Of a DNA stretch of 64,000 nucleotides, positions 41,457 through 49,693 are shown piece by piece. This DNA is from Myxococcota bacterium (GTDB taxonomy: Bacteria > Myxococcota > XYA12-FULL-58-9 > JALHOP01). A model generated the notes under the pieces. The model ran no database searches. It was not told where the DNA came from and saw only the letters and a list, made by a program, of their open reading frames with translations. The stretch covers positions 265,592 through 329,591 of the forward strand of contig JALHOP010000007.1 of NCBI GenBank assembly GCA_022842935.1. Direction: 5' to 3'. How positions within the stretch are numbered: the first letter of the stretch is position 1; every line of letters begins with the position of its first letter. A program made the position numbers and the translations under genes.

Positions 41457-42443
41457 TCAACGCGCCTCCGCCCGCTTGTGCATCGTCACCGCAGGGCCGT
41501 CGGCGTCGACGTCGCATGTCGAAGAGAAGGCCCTACGTAACGCTTCGATGTGCCGGTCGACCGCGTCGGGACTGCCGAGGTTGAAGCGCACCTCGCCACC
41601 GGGTCGTGTCACGCGGAGAGCCTCATCAAGAATCGTTCGCGCCCTGCGGAGATCTGCGACGCCGATGTGAGTGCGGAGATCGGACTCGATGTACCACTGC
41701 AGCACGTTCGCGAGATACACGCGCGCGAAGGCTCCTTCTGCGAAGGGCAGCTGCTCAGCGAGGGCTGCGACCTTGAGGCGCGGTAGGCCAGCGATGGCCT
41801 CGCGTGGCGTGACGATCTTGACGAGGTTTTTGTCGACGTAGCGATGGCCGATGGCGAGTCTTGCGGCCTGGCCGCTGGCTGCCAAGTGGTACCACCAGTC
41901 GACCGCAACCGCGATCGCGCCGGATCGCTCTTCGAGACCCTTTGCGAAGCCGCTCGCTCCCTCACCAATGCTGAGCACCGTTTCGCCCGCGAGGCCGGCC
42001 AAGTGCTCGTCACGCAAGCGCAGGCAGGCCGCAGCGACCTCGTAGGCGCGGGGCGTGATGTGCACGAGCTCTTCGGCCTTTGCGGCGGTAGCGCCAGCGC
42101 GCCGATGTTGGTCGAACCGCGTCTTGCTGGTCCAGCGGAAGGAATCAACCTCAGGCAGATACTCGAGCAACGCGTCACGCAGCGTGCGCACGGCCGTTTC
42201 GAGCTCTCTAGGGGCCTCGGCCGGGTGCGCGAGCGACGAACGGAGCGTCGCGGCCGCTGCAGGGTCAACCTCCCGAAGAAGGTAGATCTCACGTCCAGAG
42301 AGGCTGCCAACGACGCTTTCGCCTTCCTCGGAGAGGCTCGCGATGCGTTGCCTCACGTCCTCGAGCTTGCCGTAGAGATCGGGCCGAGCCGTTTGGAGCG
42401 CGCGGTAGTCCAGACCGTTTGGGTCGACGCCACGCATCAACAC
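41457..42443 (-). CDS. Class I SAM-dependent methyltransferase
   Basis: 328 residues. The N-terminal ~150 residues are helical with no recognised domain. The methyltransferase core has motif I ETVLSIGEGASGFAKGLEE, an Asp after strand 2 (VAVD), LAEQLPFAEGAFARVYLANVLQWY (Met_11-like motif II/III) and LDEALRVTRPGGEVRFNLG (motif post III). The start may be the GTG at 42443, which has AGGA 4 nt upstream, or the ATG two codons later. Substrate unknown. No neighbour in the same orientation. Confidence 0.82.
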   Translation of the reverse strand: MLMRGVDPNGLDYRALQTARPDLYGKLEDVRQRIASLSEEGESVVGSLSGREIYLLREVDPAAAATLRSSLAHPAEAPRELETAVRTLRDALLEYLPEVDSFRWTSKTRFDQHRRAGATAAKAEELVHITPRAYEVAAACLRLRDEHLAGLAGETVLSIGEGASGFAKGLEERSGAIAVAVDWWYHLAASGQAARLAIGHRYVDKNLVKIVTPREAIAGLPRLKVAALAEQLPFAEGAFARVYLANVLQWYIESDLRTHIGVADLRRARTILDEALRVTRPGGEVRFNLGSPDAVDRHIEALRRAFSSTCDVDADGPAVTMHKRAEAR

Positions 42444-43149
42444 GAAGTCCTCACGGTTTGTTATGCCGTTCGATACCCGCTATGACAAGACGCCAATGGA
42501 TCGGCCTAGTTAGCGACCCGCGGAGCGCCGCACTGCAGCACTGGAGCGCTCAAGCGACCGCCGCCGCTTCGCCGGGGCGTACGATCAACTTAGGGCGCAG
42601 GCACGAGGCTCGCGCGAGCGCGCTTGCTTCACAGTGCTCGATTGGCGCGCACGTTGGTGACCGCGCGTCTTTCGCTCCGGGCACGCCGCAGCCCGCTCCG
42701 GGGCACACGCCCCTTTCTTCATGCGGGGGTGCTTGGCGATGAGTTGCCCAGGATGAGCCTGTCCGCACGTCGCGAACCGGGTGTCGGTGGCGCCGTCGTG
42801 CCCCGGATCGGACTGCGTCGTGTCCTCACTACGCCGCGCTATTTCGCTCAAGCTTCGGTCGCTAGACGGCGCGGTAAAAGCGCGTCGGTCCGGCGTAGCC
42901 GGCGCGCAAGCGCTTCGATCACACGCAACACCGTCTGTCGATTCTCACAACGCATCAAAACCGCCGAAAGCTACGCCGAATCCCAACTTGAACGTGCGCC
43001 CCCCCGCGCGCGCAGGGAGGGGCGCGCAACTTCGCGCCTGGTCGGGCCGATACTGTGCACAGAGCCGACGAAAATGTCGGGCTGCGTACGTTTTCGGGGC
43101 CCAGCCCCAGCCCCAGCCCCAGCCAACCCGAACCAGGAGCCGCCGCCCG
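42444..43149. other. Long intergenic region before the TPR/RNase-like operon
   Basis: About 700 bp with no convincing gene; open frames here have atypical, Arg-rich translations and are judged non-coding. It must hold promoters for the divergent methyltransferase and the TPR gene. A hexamer repeat lies at 43101-43124 and a Shine-Dalgarno-like AGGAG follows at about 43135. Confidence 0.5.
43101..43124 (+). repeat. Tandem hexanucleotide repeat (CCAGCC, four copies)
   Basis: Four uninterrupted copies of CCAGCC lie 25 nt before the TPR gene start, in the leader between any promoter and the Shine-Dalgarno. Copy-number change would alter spacing in steps of 6 bp. Confidence 0.85.
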
Positions 43150-43590
43150 ATGTTGACCACAGAGCTCGTCCGAGGGCCCGTCACGGGCGCTCCCGACATC
43201 GACGCCCTCGCCTCCGAAGACCTCGCCGACCTCGAAGCTCTTGCGCGCCTCGCATGGCAGCGCGGCCGGCATGACGACGCCCGGGACATCGTGCATGGCT
43301 TGATCGTCCTTCAGCGCGACAACCCTGACTTCTGGACCCTGCTCGGCGAGGTCGAGCGCGACGCCGGCGAGCTCGACGCAGCGTGGGCGGCGATGAACGA
43401 GGGTATGGAGCTCGACACCACCTACGCGCGCGCGGTCGCACTCGCTGACGTGCATCTGCTGCGCGGCGATCTCGAGCGCGCGAGCGACGCCTTGACCTTC
43501 GTGCGCCTCAACTGGCCTGCGGACGATGACGAGTGTGTGAGCGAGCTCGACGCGCGTCTTGCCCGCCAACGCGATGGGAGCACCGTGTGA
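43150..43590 (+). CDS. TPR protein coupled to the RNase R-like gene
   Basis: 146 residues from ATG 43150, with AGGAG 10 nt upstream. It consists of tetratricopeptide-like helix pairs: DLADLEALARLAWQRGRHDDARDIVHGLIVLQRDNPDFWTLLGEVERDAGELDAAWAAMNEGMELDTTYARAVALADVHLLRGDLERASDALTFVRLNWP. The three-repeat size is like class II type III secretion chaperones (LcrH/SycD), but that may be general TPR resemblance. Its stop codon overlaps the GTG of the RNase-like gene (GTGA), which argues that the two proteins work together, for example as a complex. Confidence 0.78.
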   Translation: MLTTELVRGPVTGAPDIDALASEDLADLEALARLAWQRGRHDDARDIVHGLIVLQRDNPDFWTLLGEVERDAGELDAAWAAMNEGMELDTTYARAVALADVHLLRGDLERASDALTFVRLNWPADDDECVSELDARLARQRDGSTV

Positions 43591-45914
43591 ACACACCGAC
43601 CGTAACCTCCCCCGCGCGTAGCGATGGCCCGCACGGCACGAGCGGGGTCGAGCAGCCAGCCGCGCCCAGCCAGCCCGTGAGGGTCAGCACCGCGCGTGAT
43701 GTCTTCGCGCCCGAGAAGCCGCGCGGACCCCGCCTCATCCGCGAGCTCCCGCACCCTCGCGCGGTCGAGAAGCTCGCCGAGATCGCAGCGCACGCGAAAG
43801 GTGCCGCCCAGGGCATCCTCAAGGCAGCCGCGGCCGCCGCAGCGCGCACCGCCCGTCCGTCACTGCTCGAGGTCGTCCTTACCGACCGCTCGGAGGGTCG
43901 CGATAAAGCGCTCGCCGAGATCCGCGAGCCGGTTACCGGCGTCCTCAAGCGCGAGATCGTCGTCCGGCCCGATGGCGACGTCATCGTGCGCGCCCGCTTC
44001 CGCCCGCACCAGGCCGTCGGTGAGACGGACCTCAAGGTCCCCGGGGCGACGTGGATCGATCTGCCGACGCGCGACTTCGCAGGCATCCCCAACGGCGCGG
44101 TCATCGAGCTCAGCACGGCGCGCCAAAAGAAAGGCCGCGATAGCAGTTGGAAACTAGAGTTCGACCGTAGCCACGCTCATCCGGTCGTCAACATGGTTGG
44201 CACGGTCGTCGAGGAGGGCGACAAGCTATATGTCGCGGCTTCGACCGACTTGAGTCCGCTAAAGCGTCTGGAGCTCAAGAGCAGTGCTCCTGCCCGCGAG
44301 CTCGTCGGCAAGACCGTCGTGGTGGACGTCAAGGACGGGCTCGGCGCCAAACCTTACGGCATTCTCCACGACATCCTCGACGAGACCGACACGCTGCGGG
44401 TACGCCAAATGCGCGCCGCCGCAGACTGCGGGATCGCGATCGCCTTCCCGTCGGCCGTGCTCGCCGAGTCGCAAGCTCTGGAGAACGCTCGCCCCGACTT
44501 CGGGCCCAGGCCCGGCATCGTCGACATGAGCGATAAGGCGTGGACTTCGACCGACAACCCCGGCTCGCAGAGCGACTACCGCTCGGTCGATCCCGAGCAG
44601 GCAAGTTACATCGAGAAGCGCCCCGATGGCGGCTGGACGGTCTACGATGCGCTTACCTACCGCCGTAGCTTCGTCGCGCGCGATAGCGCCACCGAAGCGC
44701 ACGCCGCCATCCAGCAGTTCACCGTCTACGCCGACGGCGCCGACGCTCCGGCCTTCCCGAGTACCGTTAGCGAAGACCTGGCGGTCTTCATCCAGGGGAA
44801 ACCGCGCTACGCCAAGGTGGTCAAGACCGTGTACGACGCGAGCGGCACGCTGCTCGAAGGCAATACCGAAGTGTTCTTGGCCCGCATCGTGAACCAGTGG
44901 CAAGGCAGTTATCGCGAAGCCGAGCGCTATTTCGTCGATCCGAGCAAGGTCGATCTCACACCGGCGGTGCGTGAGCAGCTCGACCTAGGGCGCGCACTTC
45001 TCGAAGCCCGCGCCACAGCAAAAGGCTCTGGTGCCCGCCATGACGGACGCTACCGGGCCGAGCTCTTGCGCGAGCTCTTCTCGATCTCCGGCAACAAGGA
45101 GGTCGGTCGGCTCATCAAGAGCATGGGCGGCGTCTCTGTGCACCGTCACCACCCCGAAGCGAGCACTGGCCGGCTTGCCGGCTTTCAGGAGTTCGCCGAA
45201 GCGATGGGTGTGCCTTGGGGCGACGCGCTCGATCTCGTTGGCTACGTCGACAAGCTCGACCCCGCTGACCCGCGCTCCGAGGTCCTCGCTTTGCAAGCCA
45301 TGCGGACCATGGCGTGGGCCTACTTCTCAACCACCGAGAGTGGTCATGCGGGTCTGCAAGCCGAGGACTACGATCAGGTGACTGCGGCCAATCGCCGTGG
45401 CCCCGACATCGTCAACCTCGAGCAGGGGGCGGCGGCTTCCGAGGCCAAGACGAGCGGGACGGCGCCGACGTGGCCATGGACCGAGAAGCAAGCCAAGCGC
45501 ATCGAGGACCAGGCAAACGCACGCCAGGCCTTAGTGAAGCGCGACGTCGACGACTACTTCGTTGGGTTGCGGGCGGCGGAGGCTTTGAAGGACTTCGTCG
45601 GCCAGACCGTGAGCGCGAAGCTCATCGATATCCGCCCGAGCGGACTGACCTTCGCGGTGACCGGTATGAACGTGCGGGTCAAGGTGGGTCTGCGCAAAGT
45701 CGCGGACACCTTTGGCGAGTACTTCGACGTGATCAAGGGAGGGGCCCGGCTGGAGTCGCAAGGCGGCACGCACGTCTTCGATGCCGCCAAGACCTACACC
45801 CTGCATATCCACGGCGTGGATCGCGAGCTCGGTGTCGTCAAGGCGGTGCCAACCTCCGCGGCGCCGGTCGCGGTGGCGGGCGCACCTGCCCCTTTCGCAC
45901 TGCGCATCGAGTAG
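43587..45914 (+). CDS. Degenerate RNase II/RNase R-like protein, probably without exonuclease activity
   Basis: 775 residues from GTG 43587. Residues 1-90 are disordered. From ~93 the order follows RNase R: a cold-shock/OB region (SLLEVVLTDRSEGRDKALAEIREPVTGVL, 93-120), a second OB region ending KPYGILHDILDETDTLRVRQMRAAADCGIAIAFPSAVLAESQAL (255-298), an RNB-like domain (~310-610) and an S1-like OB domain (670-755). RNB landmarks: TSTDNPGSQSDYR (320-332), VSVHRHHPEA (517-525), VLALQAMRTMAWAYFSTTESGHAGL (566-590) and ANRRGPDIV (601-609). The usual catalytic Asp cluster D-x-D(D/Q) reads SDYR here, so most catalytic Asp are lost. It is coupled to the TPR gene. Role unknown. Confidence 0.7.
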   Translation: MNTPTVTSPARSDGPHGTSGVEQPAAPSQPVRVSTARDVFAPEKPRGPRLIRELPHPRAVEKLAEIAAHAKGAAQGILKAAAAAAARTARPSLLEVVLTDRSEGRDKALAEIREPVTGVLKREIVVRPDGDVIVRARFRPHQAVGETDLKVPGATWIDLPTRDFAGIPNGAVIELSTARQKKGRDSSWKLEFDRSHAHPVVNMVGTVVEEGDKLYVAASTDLSPLKRLELKSSAPARELVGKTVVVDVKDGLGAKPYGILHDILDETDTLRVRQMRAAADCGIAIAFPSAVLAESQALENARPDFGPRPGIVDMSDKAWTSTDNPGSQSDYRSVDPEQASYIEKRPDGGWTVYDALTYRRSFVARDSATEAHAAIQQFTVYADGADAPAFPSTVSEDLAVFIQGKPRYAKVVKTVYDASGTLLEGNTEVFLARIVNQWQGSYREAERYFVDPSKVDLTPAVREQLDLGRALLEARATAKGSGARHDGRYRAELLRELFSISGNKEVGRLIKSMGGVSVHRHHPEASTGRLAGFQEFAEAMGVPWGDALDLVGYVDKLDPADPRSEVLALQAMRTMAWAYFSTTESGHAGLQAEDYDQVTAANRRGPDIVNLEQGAAASEAKTSGTAPTWPWTEKQAKRIEDQANARQALVKRDVDDYFVGLRAAEALKDFVGQTVSAKLIDIRPSGLTFAVTGMNVRVKVGLRKVADTFGEYFDVIKGGARLESQGGTHVFDAAKTYTLHIHGVDRELGVVKAVPTSAAPVAVAGAPAPFALRIE

Positions 45915-45917
45915 AGC

Positions 45918-46140
45918 TCGCCGCCCACGATCGTCCGATACTTGGCGCGGGCCTTTCATGCGCTGTCGCTCAACCCGGAAACGCCGCCGCTTCGTCCCTG
46001 GCTATTCAAGATCGCCGACAACGCCTGCAGCGGTACGCGACGCTCTTCAATGCCAAGGACTGGGATGGGGTTCGCGCACTCATCGCGGACGATCGTCACC
46101 TCGACCTGGTGGGGTGGTTAGGACAGGATCCTACTCGGGT
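45918..46140 (+). pseudogene. Remnant of an ECF sigma-factor gene with SnoaL-like tail
   Basis: Two pieces in different frames. Frame 1 from 45918 reads TIVRYLARAFHALSLNPETPPLRPWLFKIADNA, the sigma region 2 core (RAF-x-AL and RPWLF-x-IA-x-N). From about 46025 a different frame reads LQRYATLFNAKDWDGVRALIADDRHLDLV, the start of the NTF2/SnoaL-like domain of ECF sigma factors. The sequence between, which should encode regions 3 and 4, is gone; the frames meet near 46023-46030 at a CTGCAG. The N-terminus and the C-terminus are missing too. It directly follows the RNase-like gene. Confidence 0.65.
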
Positions 46141-46727
46141 TAGGCAACGCCGACGACGTGATCGACCGCTTCCTTCATGGCGGCGGCCAGCTCCTTGCGC
46201 GTTAGTCCGGCGCGCGCCGAAGCGGCAACTCCCTGCTGCATGACGATGAGAAATCGCGCGAGCTCGGTCGGGCTCGAGGTCCCGCGCAGCTCCCCGCTCG
46301 CTTGACCTCGCGCGATGATCTTCGCAAGGACGCGTTGTCGCGCAGCCACCGCGCGCAACAAGAGCTCCCTCACCATTTCGCCGCTTGCGCCGCCGCTCGT
46401 TCCAGAAATGCTCAAGAAGCAGCCGCGCTGGCCCTGGCTCGGACACACACCGTCTACCCAACGTGAGGTCAGCTCGCGCAGGGTTCGATCCGCCGAATCG
46501 CCGTCCGCTGAAGCGAGCTCCACGGCCTCGATTTGGTCGAGATAGTGGTCGAGCACGCGCGAGAACAACTGCTCTTTGCTACCGAAGGCGCCATAGAGGC
46601 TTGCTCGGCCGAGCCCGGTCACCTGCACGAGGTCTTCGATCGACGTGCCGTCGTATCCCTTCGACCAAAACGTCTCGAGCGCTCTTCCGAGCACCTCGCT
46701 TTCGTCGAACTCCCTGGGACGTGCCAT
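46140..46727 (-). CDS. TetR/AcrR-family transcriptional regulator
   Basis: 195 residues. The N-terminal helix-turn-helix is standard: ARPREFDESEVLGRALETFWSKGYDGTSIEDLVQVTGLGRASLYGAFGSKEQLFSRVLDHYLDQ. The C-terminal ligand domain has the form of the LmrA/YxaF-like group (CFLSISGTSGGASGEMVRELLLRAVAARQRVLAKIIARGQASGEL, FLIVMQQGVAASARAGLTRKEL). It sits 97 bp downstream of the SDR gene on the same strand, and is probably its repressor through the palindrome near 47610. Confidence 0.92.
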   Translation of the reverse strand: MARPREFDESEVLGRALETFWSKGYDGTSIEDLVQVTGLGRASLYGAFGSKEQLFSRVLDHYLDQIEAVELASADGDSADRTLRELTSRWVDGVCPSQGQRGCFLSISGTSGGASGEMVRELLLRAVAARQRVLAKIIARGQASGELRGTSSPTELARFLIVMQQGVAASARAGLTRKELAAAMKEAVDHVVGVA

Positions 46728-46823
46728 GACGATCCCACTTTATCGATCCTGGACCGCCTTGCACAACGTGACCTCGCCCGGCGGCGGGCGGTACCGAGGT
46801 CACGCCGGTGATGCTGCTCCTGA

Positions 46824-47570
46824 TCAGAGCTGCGTTACGCCACCGTCAACGGGCAACTCCGCGCCGGTGGTGTAACTCGCGTCGAAGCCCAAAAACAGCG
46901 CGGCCCGGGCCACCTCGTCGGGTGTTCCGAAGCGCTTCATGGGGTTCATTTCGCGCATCTGCGCCTGGAAACCGTCGAGCGCTGGCGCCGGGAGGCCGAG
47001 CTTGCCGTAGATGGGCGTGGTGACCGGTCCAGGGCTTACCGCGTTGACACGGATGCCGCGCGGCAATAGCTCGGCCGAGAGCGTCCGCGCGAGCGAACGC
47101 AGCGCCGATTTCGAGGCCGCGTAGACGCTCGTCGTCGCCATGCCCTTCTCGTCGACGACGGATGTGTTCAGTACGACCCCCCCGCCTTGCCGCATCAGTG
47201 GGGCGAGCTTCTGTATGGTGAAGAAGGCTCCCTTGGTGTTGATGTCGAAGATTTCGTCATAGAACGCTTCATCGACCGCGCTCAGCGGCGCGAACTTGGC
47301 GATGCCGGCGTTGACGAAGAGGAAGTCCACTTCGCCGAGCGTCGCTTTCACCTTGGCGGCGAGCGCATCGATGTCGGCAAGCTTCGACGTGTCAGAGACC
47401 AGCCCGGTGGCGCCGGCCCCGAGCTCGCCAGCAGCTGCATGGACCGCGTCTTTGGAGCGCGCTGTGAAGACCACCTTGGCGCCGCCCTGCACCAGAAGCT
47501 TCGCGGCCGCAAAGCCGATACCCGTGCTGCCGCCCGTCACGACTGCTGTCTTTCCTTCGTACCGACCCAT
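46824..47570 (-). CDS. SDR-family oxidoreductase (glucose/ribitol dehydrogenase type)
   Basis: 248 residues from ATG 47570, where AAAGGA lies 8 nt upstream; an ATG three codons earlier has no such site. Classical SDR: TGGSTGIGFAAAKLL, LFVNAGIAKFAPLS, TSVVDEKGMATTSVYAASKSAL (Tyr-x-x-x-Lys) and VSPGPVTTPIYGKLG. The tail GFDASYTTGAELPVDGGV is that of quinone-reductase-like or ketoreductase SDRs. Such genes are often controlled by TetR proteins that sense electrophiles or quinones; here the TetR gene follows. Substrate unknown. Confidence 0.92.
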   Translation of the reverse strand: MGRYEGKTAVVTGGSTGIGFAAAKLLVQGGAKVVFTARSKDAVHAAAGELGAGATGLVSDTSKLADIDALAAKVKATLGEVDFLFVNAGIAKFAPLSAVDEAFYDEIFDINTKGAFFTIQKLAPLMRQGGGVVLNTSVVDEKGMATTSVYAASKSALRSLARTLSAELLPRGIRVNAVSPGPVTTPIYGKLGLPAPALDGFQAQMREMNPMKRFGTPDEVARAALFLGFDASYTTGAELPVDGGVTQL

Positions 47571-47607
47571 CGTCCTCATCCTTTTTTCGAAAACGCAAAA
47601 GCGTTAT

Positions 47608-47647
47608 GGAACGATCGGTATGTAATGATTGTGGAACGATGAGTCAA
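47608..47647 (-). promoter_or_regulatory. Promoter and TetR-type operator for the SDR gene
   Basis: On the minus strand, -35 TTGACT (47647-47642), a 17-bp spacer and -10-like TACATA (47624-47619) precede the SDR. The palindromic core A-x-CGATCG-x-T at 47610-47619 directly follows the -10. TGGAACGAT occurs twice (47608 region and 47632 region) as direct repeats. Position suits a repressor, probably the downstream TetR protein. Confidence 0.45.
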
Positions 47648-47862
47648 TAACGGGCTGAGCGATGAGGTCCCCGCTTGCGCAGTCCAAGTCCAGCCAATGC
47701 CACCGCGGCGGTTTTGCCCGCCGATCCCGCCGCGCAATCCGTGCGCGCCGCTGATGCCACCGCGCAACCACTTCGCACCTGTCCCCGCAGGACGCGGTTC
47801 GATCGGTCACATGCGCCTGGACCGATACTTGCTTCCGTGAACGGGAAAAAAGGAGCGTCCCG

Positions 47863-48300
47863 ATGACACGGGCAGCAGCGATCATGTCGCGTGAGGTTGT
47901 TTGCGTCACGCCGAGCTATTCGGCGATCGAAGCACTTCGGCTCATGCGCGAAGAGGGTGTGCGGCACCTGCCTGTGGTTTCCCGGCAGAAGCTGGTGGGC
48001 GTGCTCTCCGACCGTGACCTCTTGGGTAACCAGGACCTCGACCGCGAGGTGGTCACCCTCATGACTCCTCTCCCGATCACCTGTCCGCCGTCTGCGACCG
48101 TGGGCCGTCTCGCCGAGCTTATGGTGCAACAACGTATCGACTGCGTTCCCATCGTCGAGGGCGACACGCTCGTCGGGATCATCACCTCGACCGACCTTCT
48201 CGAGCTGCTCACCAAACGCAACTCGCCGTTGAGCCAGGTCTTGCCGGTCGACTTTGTCATCCGGCAGCTGGGGGCTTTCTCGGCGGCGGTCAACGCCTAG
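47863..48300 (+). CDS. Tandem CBS-domain protein
   Basis: 145 residues with two CBS motifs: MSREVVCVTPSYSAIEALRLMREEGVRHLPVVSRQKLVGVLSDRDLL and LMTPLPITCPPSATVGRLAELMVQQRIDCVPIVEGDTLVGIITSTDLL. CBS pairs bind adenine nucleotides and act as energy or ligand sensors. There is no other domain; the C-terminal PLSQVLPVDFVIRQLGAFSAAV is a short tail. AAAAGGAG 9 nt before the ATG is a strong Shine-Dalgarno. Divergent from the SDR gene with no obvious partner. Confidence 0.93.
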   Translation: MTRAAAIMSREVVCVTPSYSAIEALRLMREEGVRHLPVVSRQKLVGVLSDRDLLGNQDLDREVVTLMTPLPITCPPSATVGRLAELMVQQRIDCVPIVEGDTLVGIITSTDLLELLTKRNSPLSQVLPVDFVIRQLGAFSAAVNA

Positions 48301-48319
48301 ACCCAGCCGAGCGGCAGGG

Positions 48320-48574
48320 TCACAGGTCGTCGATGCGGTCGATCAGCGTGCGGCATAACGACTGCGGCCACACGTGCTCGATGTTCATATCGTCGGCGGC
48401 TGGTGGCGCTCCGCCTGGGCGGACACGACGCCCAAACGTCGGCTGGGCTTTGTGCATGGCGGGTTTGTCGACAGGCAGCGGCGCGCGACCCGCCTTTAGG
48501 GCGACAGCGCGGCGACATTGACCGTCGTCACAGGGCGCGATGGTGACGCGATGCGCGCGGTGCTCTTCCTCCAT
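48320..48574 (-). pseudogene. Fragment resembling endonuclease I (HNH-like EHxWPQS motif)
   Basis: An 84-residue frame whose end contains DDMNIEHVWPQSLC. N-x-EH-x-WPQS is the metal-site signature of the bacterial endonuclease I family (normally ~200+ residues). The upstream part (DDGQCRRAVALKAGRAPLPVDKPAMHKAQPTFGRRV) fits no complete enzyme and the frame stops 15 residues after the motif. It therefore looks like a truncated copy. Some part of the match could be chance. Confidence 0.4.
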
Positions 48575-48661
48575 GGTCTGCGACGCTCGGGGGCCAGGCT
48601 CAGCGTCTGACCTGCCAGTTCTTTGGACCCGCTGCCACTTTCCCGGTAGCCTTCTCCCGCT

Positions 48662-49693
48662 ATGCGGAATCCAGCGCGCTTTCTGATTGTCGCGACTCTC
48701 GCCTCCTGTCTCGAGCTGTTGACCGCCTGCGGCCAAGACTGCGGCGAGGGCACGGTCTTGCGGGGTGATGCCTGCGTACCGGTCAGCTTCGCCTGCGGCG
48801 CCGGCACCGTCCTCGCCGGCGGCGTTTGCGTCGCCGAGGTCGAGGCGTGCGGCGAGGGTACCGCCCTCGACGCGACCGCCTGCGTGCTCGATGACGGCTC
48901 GGTCGTCTGTGGCGCCGGCACCCAATGGGATGTCCTGCAGGGTCGGTGCGTCGCCACCGTCGCGAGCGCCTGCGGAGCGAACACGATCGCGGTCGATGCC
49001 ACCTGTGAGGTCTCTGGTCGCCTGCAGATCATTCACGCGATCGAGGCGGCGAACGCGTCGGCGGTCGACCTCTACATCGATGGCGCGCTCGCCGTGAACG
49101 ATTTCGCCTATCGCACCGGCACCCGCTTCATCGAGGTCGCCTCCGGCGCCCACGCTATCGGCATCGCACTCCCCGACAGCGGGAATGTCATCGGCGCACC
49201 GATCCCTGAAAGCGGCGCGGTGGAAACCACGGTGACGGTCAGCCCCGTCACCGACACTGTTGCCGTGCTTCGCGGCGTCGACACCGCAAGCTTCGGCGCC
49301 GGCTCACGTCAGCTTCCACGCTCCGTCGCAACGGACAGCCTTGCGTTCGCCTTCGTTCACGCCGCGCCCGACGCGCCGTCGCCCGTCGACCTCGAAAACG
49401 AGGGTCCGGATCACGACAGCGAGAGCGACGATACGACCCTGGTCAACGATACCGCCTTCGGATCGGCGTCGCAGGCAGTGACCATGGAAGCGGCGCGCTT
49501 CGTCCTCGGCGTCGCCGACGGCGGTGGCAACGACGTGCTGCGCTTTCGCGCCTCGTGGGAGAACCTCGGCGGCACGGCCTTCACGTTGGTGGCGAGCGGC
49601 TTCGTCGCCGCACCCTCCGATGACCGCGCGTTCGCTTTACTGCTCTTCTCGCGCGACGGCGGAGCGGGTGTCGCCCTACCGCTGTTTGACTGA
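48662..49693 (+). CDS. DUF4397-containing lipoprotein with Cys-rich N-terminal repeats
   Basis: 343 residues. Lipoprotein signal [23 protein letters not shown] with lipobox LTAC (Cys23). Residues ~24-120 contain repeated short Cys units of the form C-G-x-GT-x-L-x-G-x-x-C ([50 protein letters not shown]), likely disulfide-bonded. From ~120 to ~330 is a DUF4397 domain ([55 protein letters not shown]). Such proteins are surface-anchored in myxobacteria. Overlaps fcl by 18 bp at the 3' end. Confidence 0.82.
   Translation: MRNPARFLIVATLASCLELLTACGQDCGEGTVLRGDACVPVSFACGAGTVLAGGVCVAEVEACGEGTALDATACVLDDGSVVCGAGTQWDVLQGRCVATVASACGANTIAVDATCEVSGRLQIIHAIEAANASAVDLYIDGALAVNDFAYRTGTRFIEVASGAHAIGIALPDSGNVIGAPIPESGAVETTVTVSPVTDTVAVLRGVDTASFGAGSRQLPRSVATDSLAFAFVHAAPDAPSPVDLENEGPDHDSESDDTTLVNDTAFGSASQAVTMEAARFVLGVADGGGNDVLRFRASWENLGGTAFTLVASGFVAAPSDDRAFALLLFSRDGGAGVALPLFD

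Noticed and set aside
42444-43149. Possible tRNA or small RNA in the long intergenic region
   Set aside because: No TPsiC-loop or acceptor-stem pattern and no plausible cloverleaf found by eye.
42624-43274. Frames upstream of the TPR gene (42624-43274 and the 5' part of 42781-43590)
   Set aside because: Translations are Arg/Ser/Pro-rich without pattern; the real start is ATG 43150 with AGGAG upstream.
48320-49153. Long minus-strand frame (277 codons) covering the DUF4397 gene start and the endonuclease fragment
   Set aside because: Only the last ~84 codons carry a protein-like motif; the rest is a shadow of the lipoprotein gene.
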